DNA from: Ruminococcus flavefaciens
GTDB taxonomy: Bacteria; Bacillota; Clostridia; Oscillospirales; Ruminococcaceae
DNA length: 64,000 nt
Assembly: GCF_900119075.1 (NCBI RefSeq)
Contig: NZ_FPIP01000009.1
Coordinates: 124,001 to 188,000 of the forward strand
Direction of reading: 5' to 3'
The notes beneath the pieces are model-generated. The model ran no database searches. It saw only the letters and a program-made list of their open reading frames with translations, and was not told the DNA's origin. Positions 9,573 through 18,045 of the stretch are shown piece after piece (position 1 is the stretch's first letter; every line of letters starts with the position of its first letter). A program made the position numbers and the translations under genes.

Positions 9573-10157
9573 TTAAGAGTTATTATTGGTGCGTTTATCT
9601 CCTATGTACAGTGCTATTGCTGCAATCAGCAGTGGGAGCGTACCTTTTCCGTATGCCGCCGCAGCTGCGGCGGCAAGGGCGATAAAGCTTAGCTTTATCG
9701 CCGCAAGTACGGTCTCTGCTTTGCTTTCGTGAGCTGAGCCTGCGGTGAATTCCGCTATTATGGCTCCGCCGTCAAGACTGCGGTAGGGGAGCATATTATA
9801 TGCCGCCGCCATAAGATTCAGCAGGGGAAAAGTTCCGCCGCAGCCCGTCAGCTTCATAAGAATATACATAATAATATTAGCCGCAGGTCCTGCAAGAAGC
9901 ACGAAAATACTGCTCTTTGCGGATATCATGCGGCTTTTTTTCCTTTCCATGCGGATACCGAAGCCGCTGAGCTCCACAGAGCCGATACTTCCGCCCACAA
10001 GCATAAGAGCAGCAATGTGCCCTGCTTCATGGACTGCGCAGACCGTGTAGAAAGCCAGAACAAGTCTGCTGTCACGGAGCAGGAATATCAGCGCATTGAA
10101 CACAAAAAATGAAAAATAGACGCGAAATGCGGCTTTTCCAAGTCTAAAGCTTATCAA
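9573..10157 (-). CDS. M50 (site-2) intramembrane metalloprotease, SpoIVFB-like
   Basis: A 194-residue polytopic membrane protein with the zinc motif HEAGH at residues 43-47 and the distal NxxPxxxLDGG motif at residues 121-131, which together define M50 site-2 proteases. The compact size and absence of PDZ or CBS domains resemble SpoIVFB, the protease that matures pro-sigma-K. The reading frame starts at a TTG that overlaps the end of the upstream small membrane gene by 14 bases, so translation is probably coupled. There is no ATG alternative near the N-terminus. Substrate is unknown. sigE and spoIIGA occur elsewhere in the window, so a sporulation role is plausible but inferred. Confidence 0.8.
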   Translation of the reverse strand: MISFRLGKAAFRVYFSFFVFNALIFLLRDSRLVLAFYTVCAVHEAGHIAALMLVGGSIGSVELSGFGIRMERKKSRMISAKSSIFVLLAGPAANIIMYILMKLTGCGGTFPLLNLMAAAYNMLPYRSLDGGAIIAEFTAGSAHESKAETVLAAIKLSFIALAAAAAAAYGKGTLPLLIAAIALYIGDKRTNNNS

Positions 10158-10419
10158 TATAGCTCAGGATATGGTCAATTGGGTTGGTTATGATGTTTTT
10201 GTCCTCGGTCACAAGTCCGCGGAGCTTGGCAAACACAGCTCCGGTAATATCGGGATAAAGCATATTTCCTGCAATAAAAAGGACTCCGAGCAGTATGCAT
10301 ATGACTGCTTGTGTAGCTATGATATCGTCGGCACGGTTTTTCCGCTTTCTGTCGTAGGACTCAATAAGCGCTTCAGTGCTGTCCTCGCTGTTATCTTCGA
10401 GGATATCCTCGTTTTCCAT
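10144..10419 (-). CDS. Small single-span membrane protein upstream of M50 protease
   Basis: A 91-residue protein: acidic N-terminus rich in Glu and Asp, a basic stretch RKRKNRAD near residue 27, one membrane helix at about 33-53, and a short extracellular tail. It has no recognisable domain. The ATG at 10419 has AGAGGTGAT 3 bases upstream and is preferred to a longer frame from 10527. It overlaps the protease gene. In Bacillus the spoIVFA inhibitor precedes spoIVFB. The position is analogous here, but the protein lacks the M23 domain of SpoIVFA and no homology is visible, so the parallel is positional only. Confidence 0.7.
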   Translation of the reverse strand: MENEDILEDNSEDSTEALIESYDRKRKNRADDIIATQAVICILLGVLFIAGNMLYPDITGAVFAKLRGLVTEDKNIITNPIDHILSYIDKL

Positions 10420-10549
10420 ACTATCACCTCTGTAGATAAATATGCGGAAAAAATCGAAAAATGCAGAAAAATCCATGTTTTTTTCGCTGCTTTGAGCTAA
10501 TAATACTTTTGCGGAGTTATTCCGCACTTAAAATCAGAGGTAAATGCTT

Positions 10550-11284
10550 ATGAAAATAAACACTTCCGCTGCATTGCTGACTGCGGCTGTCATGCCATGT
10601 ACGGCAGTTTATGCTGCCGATAACACTAAGGTAGGCTACGGTCAGGGTACGAATGTTGACGAGAACAACCGTCCCGTAGACGCAGTGCAGTTCAACAGCC
10701 GATTCGGCGACCTTGATGCCTTCGCCCTGTCGGAGGACGATAAAAGAATAATCATCACCTTTGATCAGGGCTATGAAAACGGCTATACCGCTAAGATACT
10801 TGACACACTGAAAGAAAAGGACGTTCAGGCGATATTCTTTCTGACAGGTCCTTATGCACAGACGGAGCACGACCTTGTTCAGCGTATGATAGACGAGGGG
10901 CATATCCTCGGAAATCACGGCATGACTCACGCAAGTCTGCCAACGCTCTCCGATGAGGACGCAAAGAAAGAGATAATGTCGCTTCACGACTATGTCATGG
11001 AAAACTACGGCTATGAGATGCAGTATTTCCGCTGCCCATGCGGCGAGTACTCGGAAAGGGCTCTTGAGACCGCAAAGAACTGCGGCTATAAGACCTTGTT
11101 CTGGAGCAGTGCCTATGTGGACTGGAATACAAACTCACAGCCGTCGCCTGCGGAGGGGCTTAAAAAGCTCGGCGACGCGGCACACGGCGGAGAGATACTC
11201 CTGCTCCACTCAGTCTCGGCAACAAATGCGGAGATACTGGGACAGTTGATTGACGACTTTCGTGCTAAGGGATTCGAGGTATAA
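10550..11284 (+). CDS. Polysaccharide deacetylase, PdaA-like
   Basis: A 244-residue secreted protein with signal peptide (MKINTSAALLTAAVMPCTAVYA) and a NodB-type deacetylase domain. The motifs TFDQGYENGYT, NHGMTH and RCPCGEY are typical of PdaA, which removes N-acetyl from muramic acid during spore-cortex synthesis. The second ATG at 10550 is taken as the start because AGAGG lies 9 bases upstream, versus 3 bases from the ATG at 10544. It is divergent from the M50 operon. Other peptidoglycan deacetylase roles are possible. Confidence 0.85.
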   Translation: MKINTSAALLTAAVMPCTAVYAADNTKVGYGQGTNVDENNRPVDAVQFNSRFGDLDAFALSEDDKRIIITFDQGYENGYTAKILDTLKEKDVQAIFFLTGPYAQTEHDLVQRMIDEGHILGNHGMTHASLPTLSDEDAKKEIMSLHDYVMENYGYEMQYFRCPCGEYSERALETAKNCGYKTLFWSSAYVDWNTNSQPSPAEGLKKLGDAAHGGEILLLHSVSATNAEILGQLIDDFRAKGFEV

Positions 11285-11585
11285 AAAACGGGGACACTAA
11301 CCGCAACACTTATATAGAAGCTTACAGTTAATTATGGGGGAAACCTTTCTGAGGAAAGGTTCTCCCCCATACCCCTTTCCAAAGACTTTTATCTGGTTTT
11401 TTCGCAGATAGGGCGCTTTTTAAATAAAAAAAAACCGCAAAAATGCAGATGCGCCCTATCTGTGAAAAAACAAAACGAAAGTTTTAGGGAGAGAGTTTGA
11501 GAGAAGCCCCTTTTTCAAAAGGGGTTCTCTCAATAATAATTATAAAACTTCTATATGAGTATCATGGTTATGTGTCCCCGTTTTT
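11284..11585. repeat. 302-bp nested inverted-repeat element
   Basis: Terminal arms AAAAACGGGGACAC (11284-11297) and GTGTCCCCGTTTTT (11572-11585) are exact complements, and an inner pair ATATAGAAG / CTTCTATAT lies at 11312 and 11548. Inside are three further hairpins: 11334-11370 (ATGGGGG...CCCCCAT), 11397-11468 (CAGATAGGGCGC / GCGCCCTATCTG with flanking T and A runs) and 11498-11533 (GAGAGAAGCCCC / GGGGTTCTCTC). No coding frame is evident. It resembles a miniature inverted-repeat element or a highly structured RNA. No target duplication was recognised. Confidence 0.8.
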
Positions 11586-11639
11586 GCTGGCGAATATTAT
11601 CCGCATATGAGCAAATAGGTTTTTTATACCGCAGTTACT

Positions 11640-11803
11640 TCCTGAAAATCTGAATGGGATTCCAAAGGCGGCGCCTCGCAAAGGGTGACTCCCTACAGTG
11701 TAGGGAGATGTCCGAAGGACAGAGGGTGCCGGACACGATTAGTGTCGCCTTGCAAGAGAAGGCGTTCCCTTGAGTGGGACGTCGAGGACGCCGTCCCCTA
11801 CAT
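11640..11803 (-). repeat. Structured repeat element, third copy (minus orientation)
   Basis: Read on the minus strand, this stretch has the CTGTC..CATCTCCC hairpin series ending in TTTGGAATCCC that also closes the element at 49334-49420. The CTCCCTACA / TGTAGGGAG stem here corresponds to CTCCCCAT / ATGGGGAG there, so pairing is kept although bases differ. A GTAGGGGACGGCGTCCTCGA palindrome borders the DUF11 gene. No gene is visible in this gap. Confidence 0.65.
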
Positions 11804-12661
11804 TTATGCTAATCTGCCCTTGATGATGATAGTGCTTACGCCAGCCTGTGCCGACCACTCGCCTGTATCTTCGTTCTGGATAAACTGTGCCGCAGGAACG
11901 GTTATCTGACCGTCAAGGCTTGTAAATACTCCCGTATCGGGATCGTAGGCGTAGTTTGTGCCAGAAGCCCATGCTTCGCCGTTGAACTCAGCAGTAAGCT
12001 CGCTGAGCGCAGGATCAAAGGTGTCGCTGAAAACAACATCAGCAGAAGCCTCAACAGGAACTGCGCCGAAATTCTGGATAACAAAGGTGTAGGTCACCTC
12101 GCCGTTTTCCTCAACAGCCGCAGGACTGAGGGACTTGCTGATCGCAAGGTCAACGCCCTCGGCATAGGTGATAGTCTCGGAAGCTGTGATATTGCTGATA
12201 CCGTCGCCGCTGACTGTAGCTGTATTTACTATCTCAGCATTTTCGCCGAGAGGTGCGAAGCTGTTTGTCTCAGCTGAATATACCAGCATAGCATTGCCGC
12301 CTGCGGGTACGTTGATACCCGTAACGGTAAGGGGCGAAACTGAGGTCACAGTGGGTGCTGCCTGCTGCACTCCGTTTACATAATAGGTCAGGGAGCCCTC
12401 ATTGTAGGTCAGCGGTACGGCTGTGCCGCTTTCTCCGAAGCTGTATTCGCCGAGGTTATCTGTAACGGTAAGGTCTCTGAAACAGGAAGAGCCTGTATTC
12501 ACAAGGCTGATGATATAAACGACCTCGCTGTCTGCGGTGTAGGTGTCGGAAACAGCGCTCTTTGAAGCTGAAAGAACGTCGATTATCTCGCCTGCGGTTA
12601 TATTAGAGCTTGTAACTGTGCCGTTATAGGACAGTGTAGCCTGATTGAAAAAAGTAGCCAT
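11804..12661 (-). CDS. DUF11-repeat protein without signal peptide
   Basis: A 285-residue beta-rich acidic protein with two DUF11 (TIGR01451-type) segments: VVYIISLVNTGSSCFRDLTVTDNLG near residues 47-71 and VTYTFVIQNFGAVPVEASADVVFSD near 185-210. Such modules are usually parts of large surface proteins, but this one begins MATFFNQATLSYNG with no signal peptide, membrane helix or sorting motif. The ATG at 12661 has GGAGGATAATT just before it. Similar free-standing proteins occur in related Clostridia with unknown function. A spore or coat structural role is only a guess. Confidence 0.75.
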   Translation of the reverse strand: MATFFNQATLSYNGTVTSSNITAGEIIDVLSASKSAVSDTYTADSEVVYIISLVNTGSSCFRDLTVTDNLGEYSFGESGTAVPLTYNEGSLTYYVNGVQQAAPTVTSVSPLTVTGINVPAGGNAMLVYSAETNSFAPLGENAEIVNTATVSGDGISNITASETITYAEGVDLAISKSLSPAAVEENGEVTYTFVIQNFGAVPVEASADVVFSDTFDPALSELTAEFNGEAWASGTNYAYDPDTGVFTSLDGQITVPAAQFIQNEDTGEWSAQAGVSTIIIKGRLA

Positions 12662-12750
12662 ATAATTATCCTCCATATGGCGGAAGCTCCGCCGTACTAA
12701 GGGAGGGAGATTTCCCTCCCTCATTGATATTATATGCCTGGCGGAGTTTT

Positions 12751-12772
12751 TAGTGATTAGTGGTTAGTGAGC
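12751..12772 (+). repeat. Heptamer array TTAGTGN x3
   Basis: TTAGTGA TTAGTGG TTAGTGA follow GCGGAGTTTT. The same unit with the same GCGGAGTTTTTAGTG lead-in occurs inverted at 30630-30667. It lies in the 248-base gap before the sigma-factor gene. Confidence 0.8.
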
Positions 12773-12800
12773 AGATATTACAGTGAAAAGGAATTCGTGT

Positions 12801-12829
12801 TTGCAAAAAAAATAAAAAAATGCTAAAAT
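12801..12829 (+). promoter_or_regulatory. Sigma-A promoter of the sigma-factor operon
   Basis: TTGCAA at 12801 and TAAAAT at 12824 are separated by 17 bases. It lies about 75 bases before the transcription unit of the sigma factor and its membrane partner. Confidence 0.7.
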
Positions 12830-12909
12830 AGTGTTACACTTTCCTACAGGGCTGCGTTACTATAGGTGAAGACGGATCCAGTCTGAAAAAACAGCAAAGG
12901 AGAATGCAT

Positions 12910-13470
12910 ATGACCGATAACGAGATATTAACGCTTATGCGGGATACTCCGCCTCAGGGGCAAAAAGCACTTTTCGATAAATACTACAGATATGTCTACA
13001 CTATTGTACAGAGAATACTAAGAGGCTTCGGAAGTCCCGACGACTGCGACGAATGTACCATAGATGTGTTTGCTTCGGTGATGATGAAGCTGAAAGGCGC
13101 AGAGATAGGAGCTCTGAACTCCTATATCGGAGCTGCGGCGCGTAATGCTGCTATAAGTATGCGGAGAAAGCTTGCCGCAAAAACAGGGCTCAACGATCCC
13201 ATTGATGATGAGAATATGGCTGAGATTGCCGAGGATACCGATGTAGCGGCTGAGGCTGAAAAGAACGAGCTCTCGGAGCAGCTCCTCAAATGCATATCCG
13301 AGCTGGGCTATCCCGATTCGGTCATTATCATTCAGAAGTACTACTACAGCAGGAGCTCAAAGGAGATAGCAGAAATGACGGGCTTGAACGCGGCAGGCGT
13401 GAGAGTTCGCTGCGGACGGGCTATGAAGCGATTGAAGAAGCTCCTTGAAGAAAACAACATCACCCTGTAA
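12910..13470 (+). CDS. ECF-type RNA polymerase sigma factor
   Basis: A 186-residue sigma-70 family protein. Region 2 is at about residues 15-85 (FDKYYRYVYTIVQRILRG and DDCDECTIDVFASVM). Region 4 is at about 120-180, with a helix-turn-helix (SKEIAEMTGLNAAGVRVRCGRAMKRLKK). AAAGGAGA lies 7 bases before the ATG at 12910, which is preferred to the ATG two codons earlier. It is followed after 12 bases by a single-span membrane protein, the usual arrangement for an ECF sigma factor and its anti-sigma factor. Confidence 0.88.
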   Translation: MTDNEILTLMRDTPPQGQKALFDKYYRYVYTIVQRILRGFGSPDDCDECTIDVFASVMMKLKGAEIGALNSYIGAAARNAAISMRRKLAAKTGLNDPIDDENMAEIAEDTDVAAEAEKNELSEQLLKCISELGYPDSVIIIQKYYYSRSSKEIAEMTGLNAAGVRVRCGRAMKRLKKLLEENNITL

Positions 13471-13482
13471 AGGAGGATAAAT

Positions 13483-15393
13483 ATGAACAGCAAAAAGAAG
13501 ATAATAGATACCTTGCAGAATGCGGACAAGGCTTCTGTTGAGAAGCTCATGGCTGAGGAAACAAAGAAGAACGAGATATATGCAAAGGTAATGGAGCGCG
13601 TTTCGGACGGCTCTGAAGGCGGTTTTGCGGAAGAAGTAAGCGGTGTTGAGCATTACGACAGAAAGATAAGCATGACGCGCATAGCTTCAATAGCGGCTGC
13701 GGCAGTTCTTGTCACAGGCGGAGTCCTTGCAGGCTTTAAGCTTATGAAGAACGACAGGCTCAATAACAATCACAACAGCAATATAGAAAGCACTACTGAA
13801 ACAGAGAACACTACAAGAAACGAAGTTCCTTATGAAATAAACAAAAATTCGATACAGCATATTGTAGGTCGTGACTGGAGCTACCATAAATTCTCATGCG
13901 ATTATGAAATAAGAAGCAATGAGTATGACACCTCCACTAAATCTGAGCCTTATACTATAAAGGGCTCCTGTAAGCTGGATAATGATTCAAAAACAGGCTG
14001 GAACAGAAACGAGATAATTTATGACGAGCCCGACCACGAGGAGAAAATAAACAATCTCATATATGAGTACTCATTCAATGGGTACAGAATATACACAAAT
14101 GAGACCTATGAGGGCGATATAAAAAATAAAAGGTACGATGTAAGCTTTGGCGCAGACAGCGAAGAAATCAATCTTGATAAGCTTCCGCGTACTTACGGCT
14201 GGCTTTGGTCTTTTCTTGATGATACAAGCAAATGGGACATAAAAGATGACAAGACGGAAAACGGCAGAAGAATAGTTACTGTTGAGGGCGAGTGCGGTCA
14301 TGACATTGTGACAAACGGTGCAAGCATGAAGTTTACTGCTGATATTGATGCAGAATCAGGCATAGTTCTTTCCGAGGTATATAAAAACTTCAGCGAAGAG
14401 GTCGTATATGAGGTAAAGTATACTAATTACAAATTCGATGATGAAGCTGAAGCGCCTATGGCTCCTGCTGAGTTCAAGCAGTTTGTCCTTGACGGAGGAT
14501 ACGATAAGTACAGACATTCTAAGTATGATCTTGAAGTCCTTGACGGCGTATCGCCTGCCACAACAACTGTAGCATATACGCCTGTGACCGGGACTATAAC
14601 CACCGAGGCACACCCTGTTCCTGATGAGCTAACAGGTGATTTCCTCCGTGAGAGAAGCCTTAACGCCACACATTACTATGATAAGTTCTCGGCGGAATGG
14701 ACCACATCACGCCAAACGAACTACGGCGATGAAAACGGACCTTTCTATGCTGATTGTCAGGGTACCATAAAAATTGATAATACCACCATGACAGGTGAAT
14801 ATAATCGAACGGAATTTGGAACAGACGGAACCCCATATGACTATACGCATTTTTACTTCCTTAACAATATCTATATAACAGCTGACGACTACATCGGAAC
14901 TGAATATATAGCATCTCATAAGGGCGCTGAATACAAAAGTATCGACAACGAATTTTTGTGGTGGTGGACTAAGCCAGACAGAGTATTATTTGAATATTAC
15001 GGCGGCTTTAAATATATCTGCATGGATAATGAAAGAGAAAGAAAGTATGACGAGATAGATGATATTATCAACGAGTCTGAATGGACGATAACAGGCGAAA
15101 GATATGAAAACGGCAGACGTATAGCAAGCGTAAGCTTCAGCTATGAGCAGCTCCATGAAGGTCAGTATGAACCCATGATAATTACAGCCGATGTTGACGC
15201 TGAAACAGGAATCTGGCTTGCAAATGAGCTTTACTACATGACTGATTCAGGCGAAAAGGGAATGCTTCATAGCAGCTTCAAGGCGATGAATTATAAGTTT
15301 GACGACGAAGCAGAAGCTCCCATGAGCAAAGACGAAGTAATAAAGTATCTTGATGAAAACGAATTCAACTTGGTACAAGCTCCGAATTATTGA
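13483..15393 (+). CDS. Membrane-anchored two-repeat protein, probable anti-sigma factor
   Basis: A 636-residue protein with a cytoplasmic N-terminus of about 65 residues, one membrane helix (SIAAAAVLVTGGVLAGF, about 70-87), and a large extracellular part made of two related domains of about 250 residues. Each domain ends in the same signature, YKFDDEAEAPM, at about residues 321 and 610, and begins with a YHKFS/YYDKFS segment, which shows tandem duplication. A Thr/Glu-rich stretch joins the membrane to domain 1. AAAGGAGGATAAAT precedes the ATG. Position directly after the sigma factor suggests an anti-sigma or sensor role. No zinc-binding anti-sigma motif is visible in the N-terminus. Confidence 0.7.
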   Translation: MNSKKKIIDTLQNADKASVEKLMAEETKKNEIYAKVMERVSDGSEGGFAEEVSGVEHYDRKISMTRIASIAAAAVLVTGGVLAGFKLMKNDRLNNNHNSNIESTTETENTTRNEVPYEINKNSIQHIVGRDWSYHKFSCDYEIRSNEYDTSTKSEPYTIKGSCKLDNDSKTGWNRNEIIYDEPDHEEKINNLIYEYSFNGYRIYTNETYEGDIKNKRYDVSFGADSEEINLDKLPRTYGWLWSFLDDTSKWDIKDDKTENGRRIVTVEGECGHDIVTNGASMKFTADIDAESGIVLSEVYKNFSEEVVYEVKYTNYKFDDEAEAPMAPAEFKQFVLDGGYDKYRHSKYDLEVLDGVSPATTTVAYTPVTGTITTEAHPVPDELTGDFLRERSLNATHYYDKFSAEWTTSRQTNYGDENGPFYADCQGTIKIDNTTMTGEYNRTEFGTDGTPYDYTHFYFLNNIYITADDYIGTEYIASHKGAEYKSIDNEFLWWWTKPDRVLFEYYGGFKYICMDNERERKYDEIDDIINESEWTITGERYENGRRIASVSFSYEQLHEGQYEPMIITADVDAETGIWLANELYYMTDSGEKGMLHSSFKAMNYKFDDEAEAPMSKDEVIKYLDENEFNLVQAPNY

Positions 15394-15403
15394 GCATAAA
15401 GCG

Positions 15404-15431
15404 AAAGGCTTCCCAAAAGGGAAGCCTTTTT
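15404..15431. terminator. Convergent terminator
   Basis: AAAGGCTTCCC and GGGAAGCCTTT form an 11-bp stem around four A residues, followed by TTTTTCAT. It separates the sigma operon from the convergent Sel1 gene. Confidence 0.85.
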
Positions 15432-16999
15432 CATATATTATCATAGTCCAGACCGTACTGGTCGGCGTAATAACGCGCCTTCGGTTCATTTGCCGCAAGG
15501 TATTCTCCGCCGTATTTGTAGCAGGCTACCTGAACCTCTGCCGCCTCCTTGTCGCCGTTTGCAGCGGCTTTTCCGAAGTATTCGGCAGCTACGGCGAAGT
15601 TCTTAGCCGTGCCCCAGCCGTTGGTGTAGCAGTAGCCTAAAGCCTTCTGCGCCGCGGTATTTCGCTGAGCTGCGGCAAGCTCAAACATATCCTTTGCCGA
15701 GATCGTGTCCTGTGCAGTGCCCACGCCGTTGCACAGACACCAGCCGTAGGAGTACTGTCCGTTGGCGTCTTTCTGATTGGCAGCTTCTTTATACCACTTC
15801 ACAGCTTCGGCGGTATCCTTGCTCACGCCCCAGCCGTTGAATAAGCACTCACCGTAGTTGTACTGGGCTCTGGGCAGACCGCCCTCCGCAGCCTTTCTGT
15901 AGCATTCAGCCGCCTTGAACTGGTCTTTTTCCGTGCCGCTGCCGTACATATAGCAGCCGCCCAGGTTATTCATTGCGTCAAGGTCGCCCTTTTCCGCAGC
16001 TTCTCTGAACATATTCGCGGCGGTTATCTTGTCCTCTGGAACTCCCGTACCAGACTGATAGCAGCAGGCAACATTGTAAGCAGCGCCGGCATGACCTTTC
16101 TGTGCAGCCATTTTAAGCCAGTATATAGCCTTTTCGTTGCTCTGCTCGATACCTGTGCCGAGGAGGTACATATTTCCGAGAGTAAACTGCGCTTCTGGAT
16201 CGCCGTTCTGAGCGCGTTTCATAAGTCCGTTGGAGGTGCCGTCCTCTATCGGGATACCGTAGCGCTTGGAGTAGTATTCCGCACGTCTGCGGTCAGCATT
16301 GAGGCCGTTTCCGCCTATGATATAGCAGCGGATAAGAGCCTTCTGCGAGTCGTAATCGCCCTGCTCGGCAGCCTGCTCGTAGCGGTGGGCGGCTTTCGCA
16401 AGGTTCCTGTCAGTGCCCTGTCCGAGATAGTAGCAGTCCGCTAATTTTTTCTGGGAGCTGCAATCGCCGCGGTCAGAGGACTGAATGTACCAGTGTATAG
16501 CCTTAGCGTAGTCCTGACTGACTCCGCGTCCGTAAAAGAAGCATTCGCCAAGATTGAAGCAGGCGTCGTTGTCGCCGCCCTGAGCTCTGCGGAAGAGGTC
16601 CTCGATAAGGGTAGAACCGCTGACGAAGCTGCTGCTCTGAACGTCCGAGCTGTCGGGGAGTACCTCTCCTGCCTGCCAGCCTAAAGCCGCAGCTATGCTC
16701 CGCGCGATGAGCTCCGCCTTTTCCTCGTTGAGGTATTCGCAGATATCGGTCATGGCACGCTGGATAACTTCCTCGGCGCTTTTGCTGCCGTTTATAACAG
16801 CGGCGTTCTCACTTATGAATATCTCGCCGACGTCCTCGCTGAGAGCCACAAAGAAAGCCTTGTTCTCCTTGGATAGCTTTGGTGCAAAGTCGGAGAAAGC
16901 CGAGCAGAAGCGCTTGTGGTCAGTAAGGATATTAACGCCGAAGCGCTCTGTGACCTGTCTGACAGCGTCAGTGGTCTCTGCGAAAAGTTTGCCGTCCAT
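15431..16999 (-). CDS. Sel1-repeat protein
   Basis: A 522-residue protein made mostly of 36-residue Sel1-like (TPR-type) repeats, with the recurring A-x-W/Y-Y-x-x-A-A and G-x-G-x-x-x-D signatures (for example YGRGVSQDYAKAIHWY and MYGSGTEKDQFKAAECY). About nine or ten repeats occupy residues 130-515. The first 120 residues are non-repetitive and helical. There is no signal peptide, so it is probably cytoplasmic and acts as a protein-interaction scaffold. GGAGGAACATC precedes the ATG. It is the last gene of a three-gene operon with a membrane protein and a lipoprotein. Confidence 0.88.
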   Translation of the reverse strand: MDGKLFAETTDAVRQVTERFGVNILTDHKRFCSAFSDFAPKLSKENKAFFVALSEDVGEIFISENAAVINGSKSAEEVIQRAMTDICEYLNEEKAELIARSIAAALGWQAGEVLPDSSDVQSSSFVSGSTLIEDLFRRAQGGDNDACFNLGECFFYGRGVSQDYAKAIHWYIQSSDRGDCSSQKKLADCYYLGQGTDRNLAKAAHRYEQAAEQGDYDSQKALIRCYIIGGNGLNADRRRAEYYSKRYGIPIEDGTSNGLMKRAQNGDPEAQFTLGNMYLLGTGIEQSNEKAIYWLKMAAQKGHAGAAYNVACCYQSGTGVPEDKITAANMFREAAEKGDLDAMNNLGGCYMYGSGTEKDQFKAAECYRKAAEGGLPRAQYNYGECLFNGWGVSKDTAEAVKWYKEAANQKDANGQYSYGWCLCNGVGTAQDTISAKDMFELAAAQRNTAAQKALGYCYTNGWGTAKNFAVAAEYFGKAAANGDKEAAEVQVACYKYGGEYLAANEPKARYYADQYGLDYDNI

Positions 17000-17015
17000 T
17001 AAAGATGTTCCTCCA

Positions 17016-18032
17016 TTATAATCTGGTATTGGTGTTGAATTTAGCCTTGATGATACGGGTGTTCAGCTGTGTGAGCAGAGAGCGCTCCAGTATCCTTTCG
17101 GCGTTGGTGAATGTGCCTGATTCAAGGGCGGCAAAGCCCTCTGTGACAAGCTCCTCGGCGCGTTCAAGGTCGTGCTCGTGGTTAAAGACATAGTAGGCGA
17201 GCACACGTTTTGCATTGGGCAGATTGTCATCGTAAATAACATTGCCTATCTTTTGAAGCAGCAGGTCGGCGTTTGCCTTGTTGGGCTCAACGTCCGAGAA
17301 GTAGTATATGAGCCAGTAGTATTTCAAGCCGTCCTGCAAGATGAAATCGCGTTCGCGCATTCTCTCCATTACCATATGGGAGGGCTGCCTCATAGCCTCG
17401 GTATTGCCTGTTTCGGCGAGATAGCCCATGTAGACCATGTAATACTGCTCCTGCTCAACAAAGGTGGGATTTTTGAATCCCAGTTCGCTGACAGGTTTCA
17501 GGTCGAGAGCAGAGAAGGTCTCGCCGTGTTTGAGTCTGCCGATGAGCTGTTCCACATAGCCGCCCAGTCTTTTCATGACGATAAGGTGCACGTATACCGT
17601 TATCAAAACGTATTTCAAGCTGAAAAGCAGCATAAAGCAGGCGAATCCCACTGCAAAGTATTCAGGAATGGTCTTTCCGCTTTTGAAAATGAGCTCCCGA
17701 AAAGCAAAGCATATTGCGGAAGAAACTGATATAAGGACTATTCCCTCGATGATATTAAGATAGACCGAGTCCTTATCATTGAAGCTGTCTATAGGTTTTC
17801 GGGTATCACGAAGAACACTGTGCTGTATCAGCGGGCTCTTCTTCGTGTATGAAAACTTCCACTTATCTTCTTCCTCTAAAATGAAAGAAAGCCCGAAAAA
17901 CGACACCATTTTTACCCGGAATCTGAACAGGGGCGCGAATAAAAAGTCGGCAATGAGCAGTATTATATCCTTGGTATACATCGCAGGTAAAGATGCCATG
18001 AGAAATATACTTACAATAGTTTTGACAGACAT
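17016..18032 (-). CDS. Membrane protein of unknown family
   Basis: A 338-residue protein that I do not recognise. It has a hydrophobic N-terminal segment (about 4-36), two further membrane helices near residues 92-112 and 124-150, and a soluble helical C-terminal half of about 180 residues with TPR-like character (EAMRQPSHMVMERMRE, ERAEELVTEGFAALESG). It starts 13 bases after the upstream lipoprotein gene ends and stops 16 bases before the Sel1 gene, so the three are co-transcribed. The shared helical-repeat character suggests that it works with the Sel1 protein at the membrane. Confidence 0.7.
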   Translation of the reverse strand: MSVKTIVSIFLMASLPAMYTKDIILLIADFLFAPLFRFRVKMVSFFGLSFILEEEDKWKFSYTKKSPLIQHSVLRDTRKPIDSFNDKDSVYLNIIEGIVLISVSSAICFAFRELIFKSGKTIPEYFAVGFACFMLLFSLKYVLITVYVHLIVMKRLGGYVEQLIGRLKHGETFSALDLKPVSELGFKNPTFVEQEQYYMVYMGYLAETGNTEAMRQPSHMVMERMRERDFILQDGLKYYWLIYYFSDVEPNKANADLLLQKIGNVIYDDNLPNAKRVLAYYVFNHEHDLERAEELVTEGFAALESGTFTNAERILERSLLTQLNTRIIKAKFNTNTRL

Positions 18033-18045
18033 TGCTTATCCTTTC

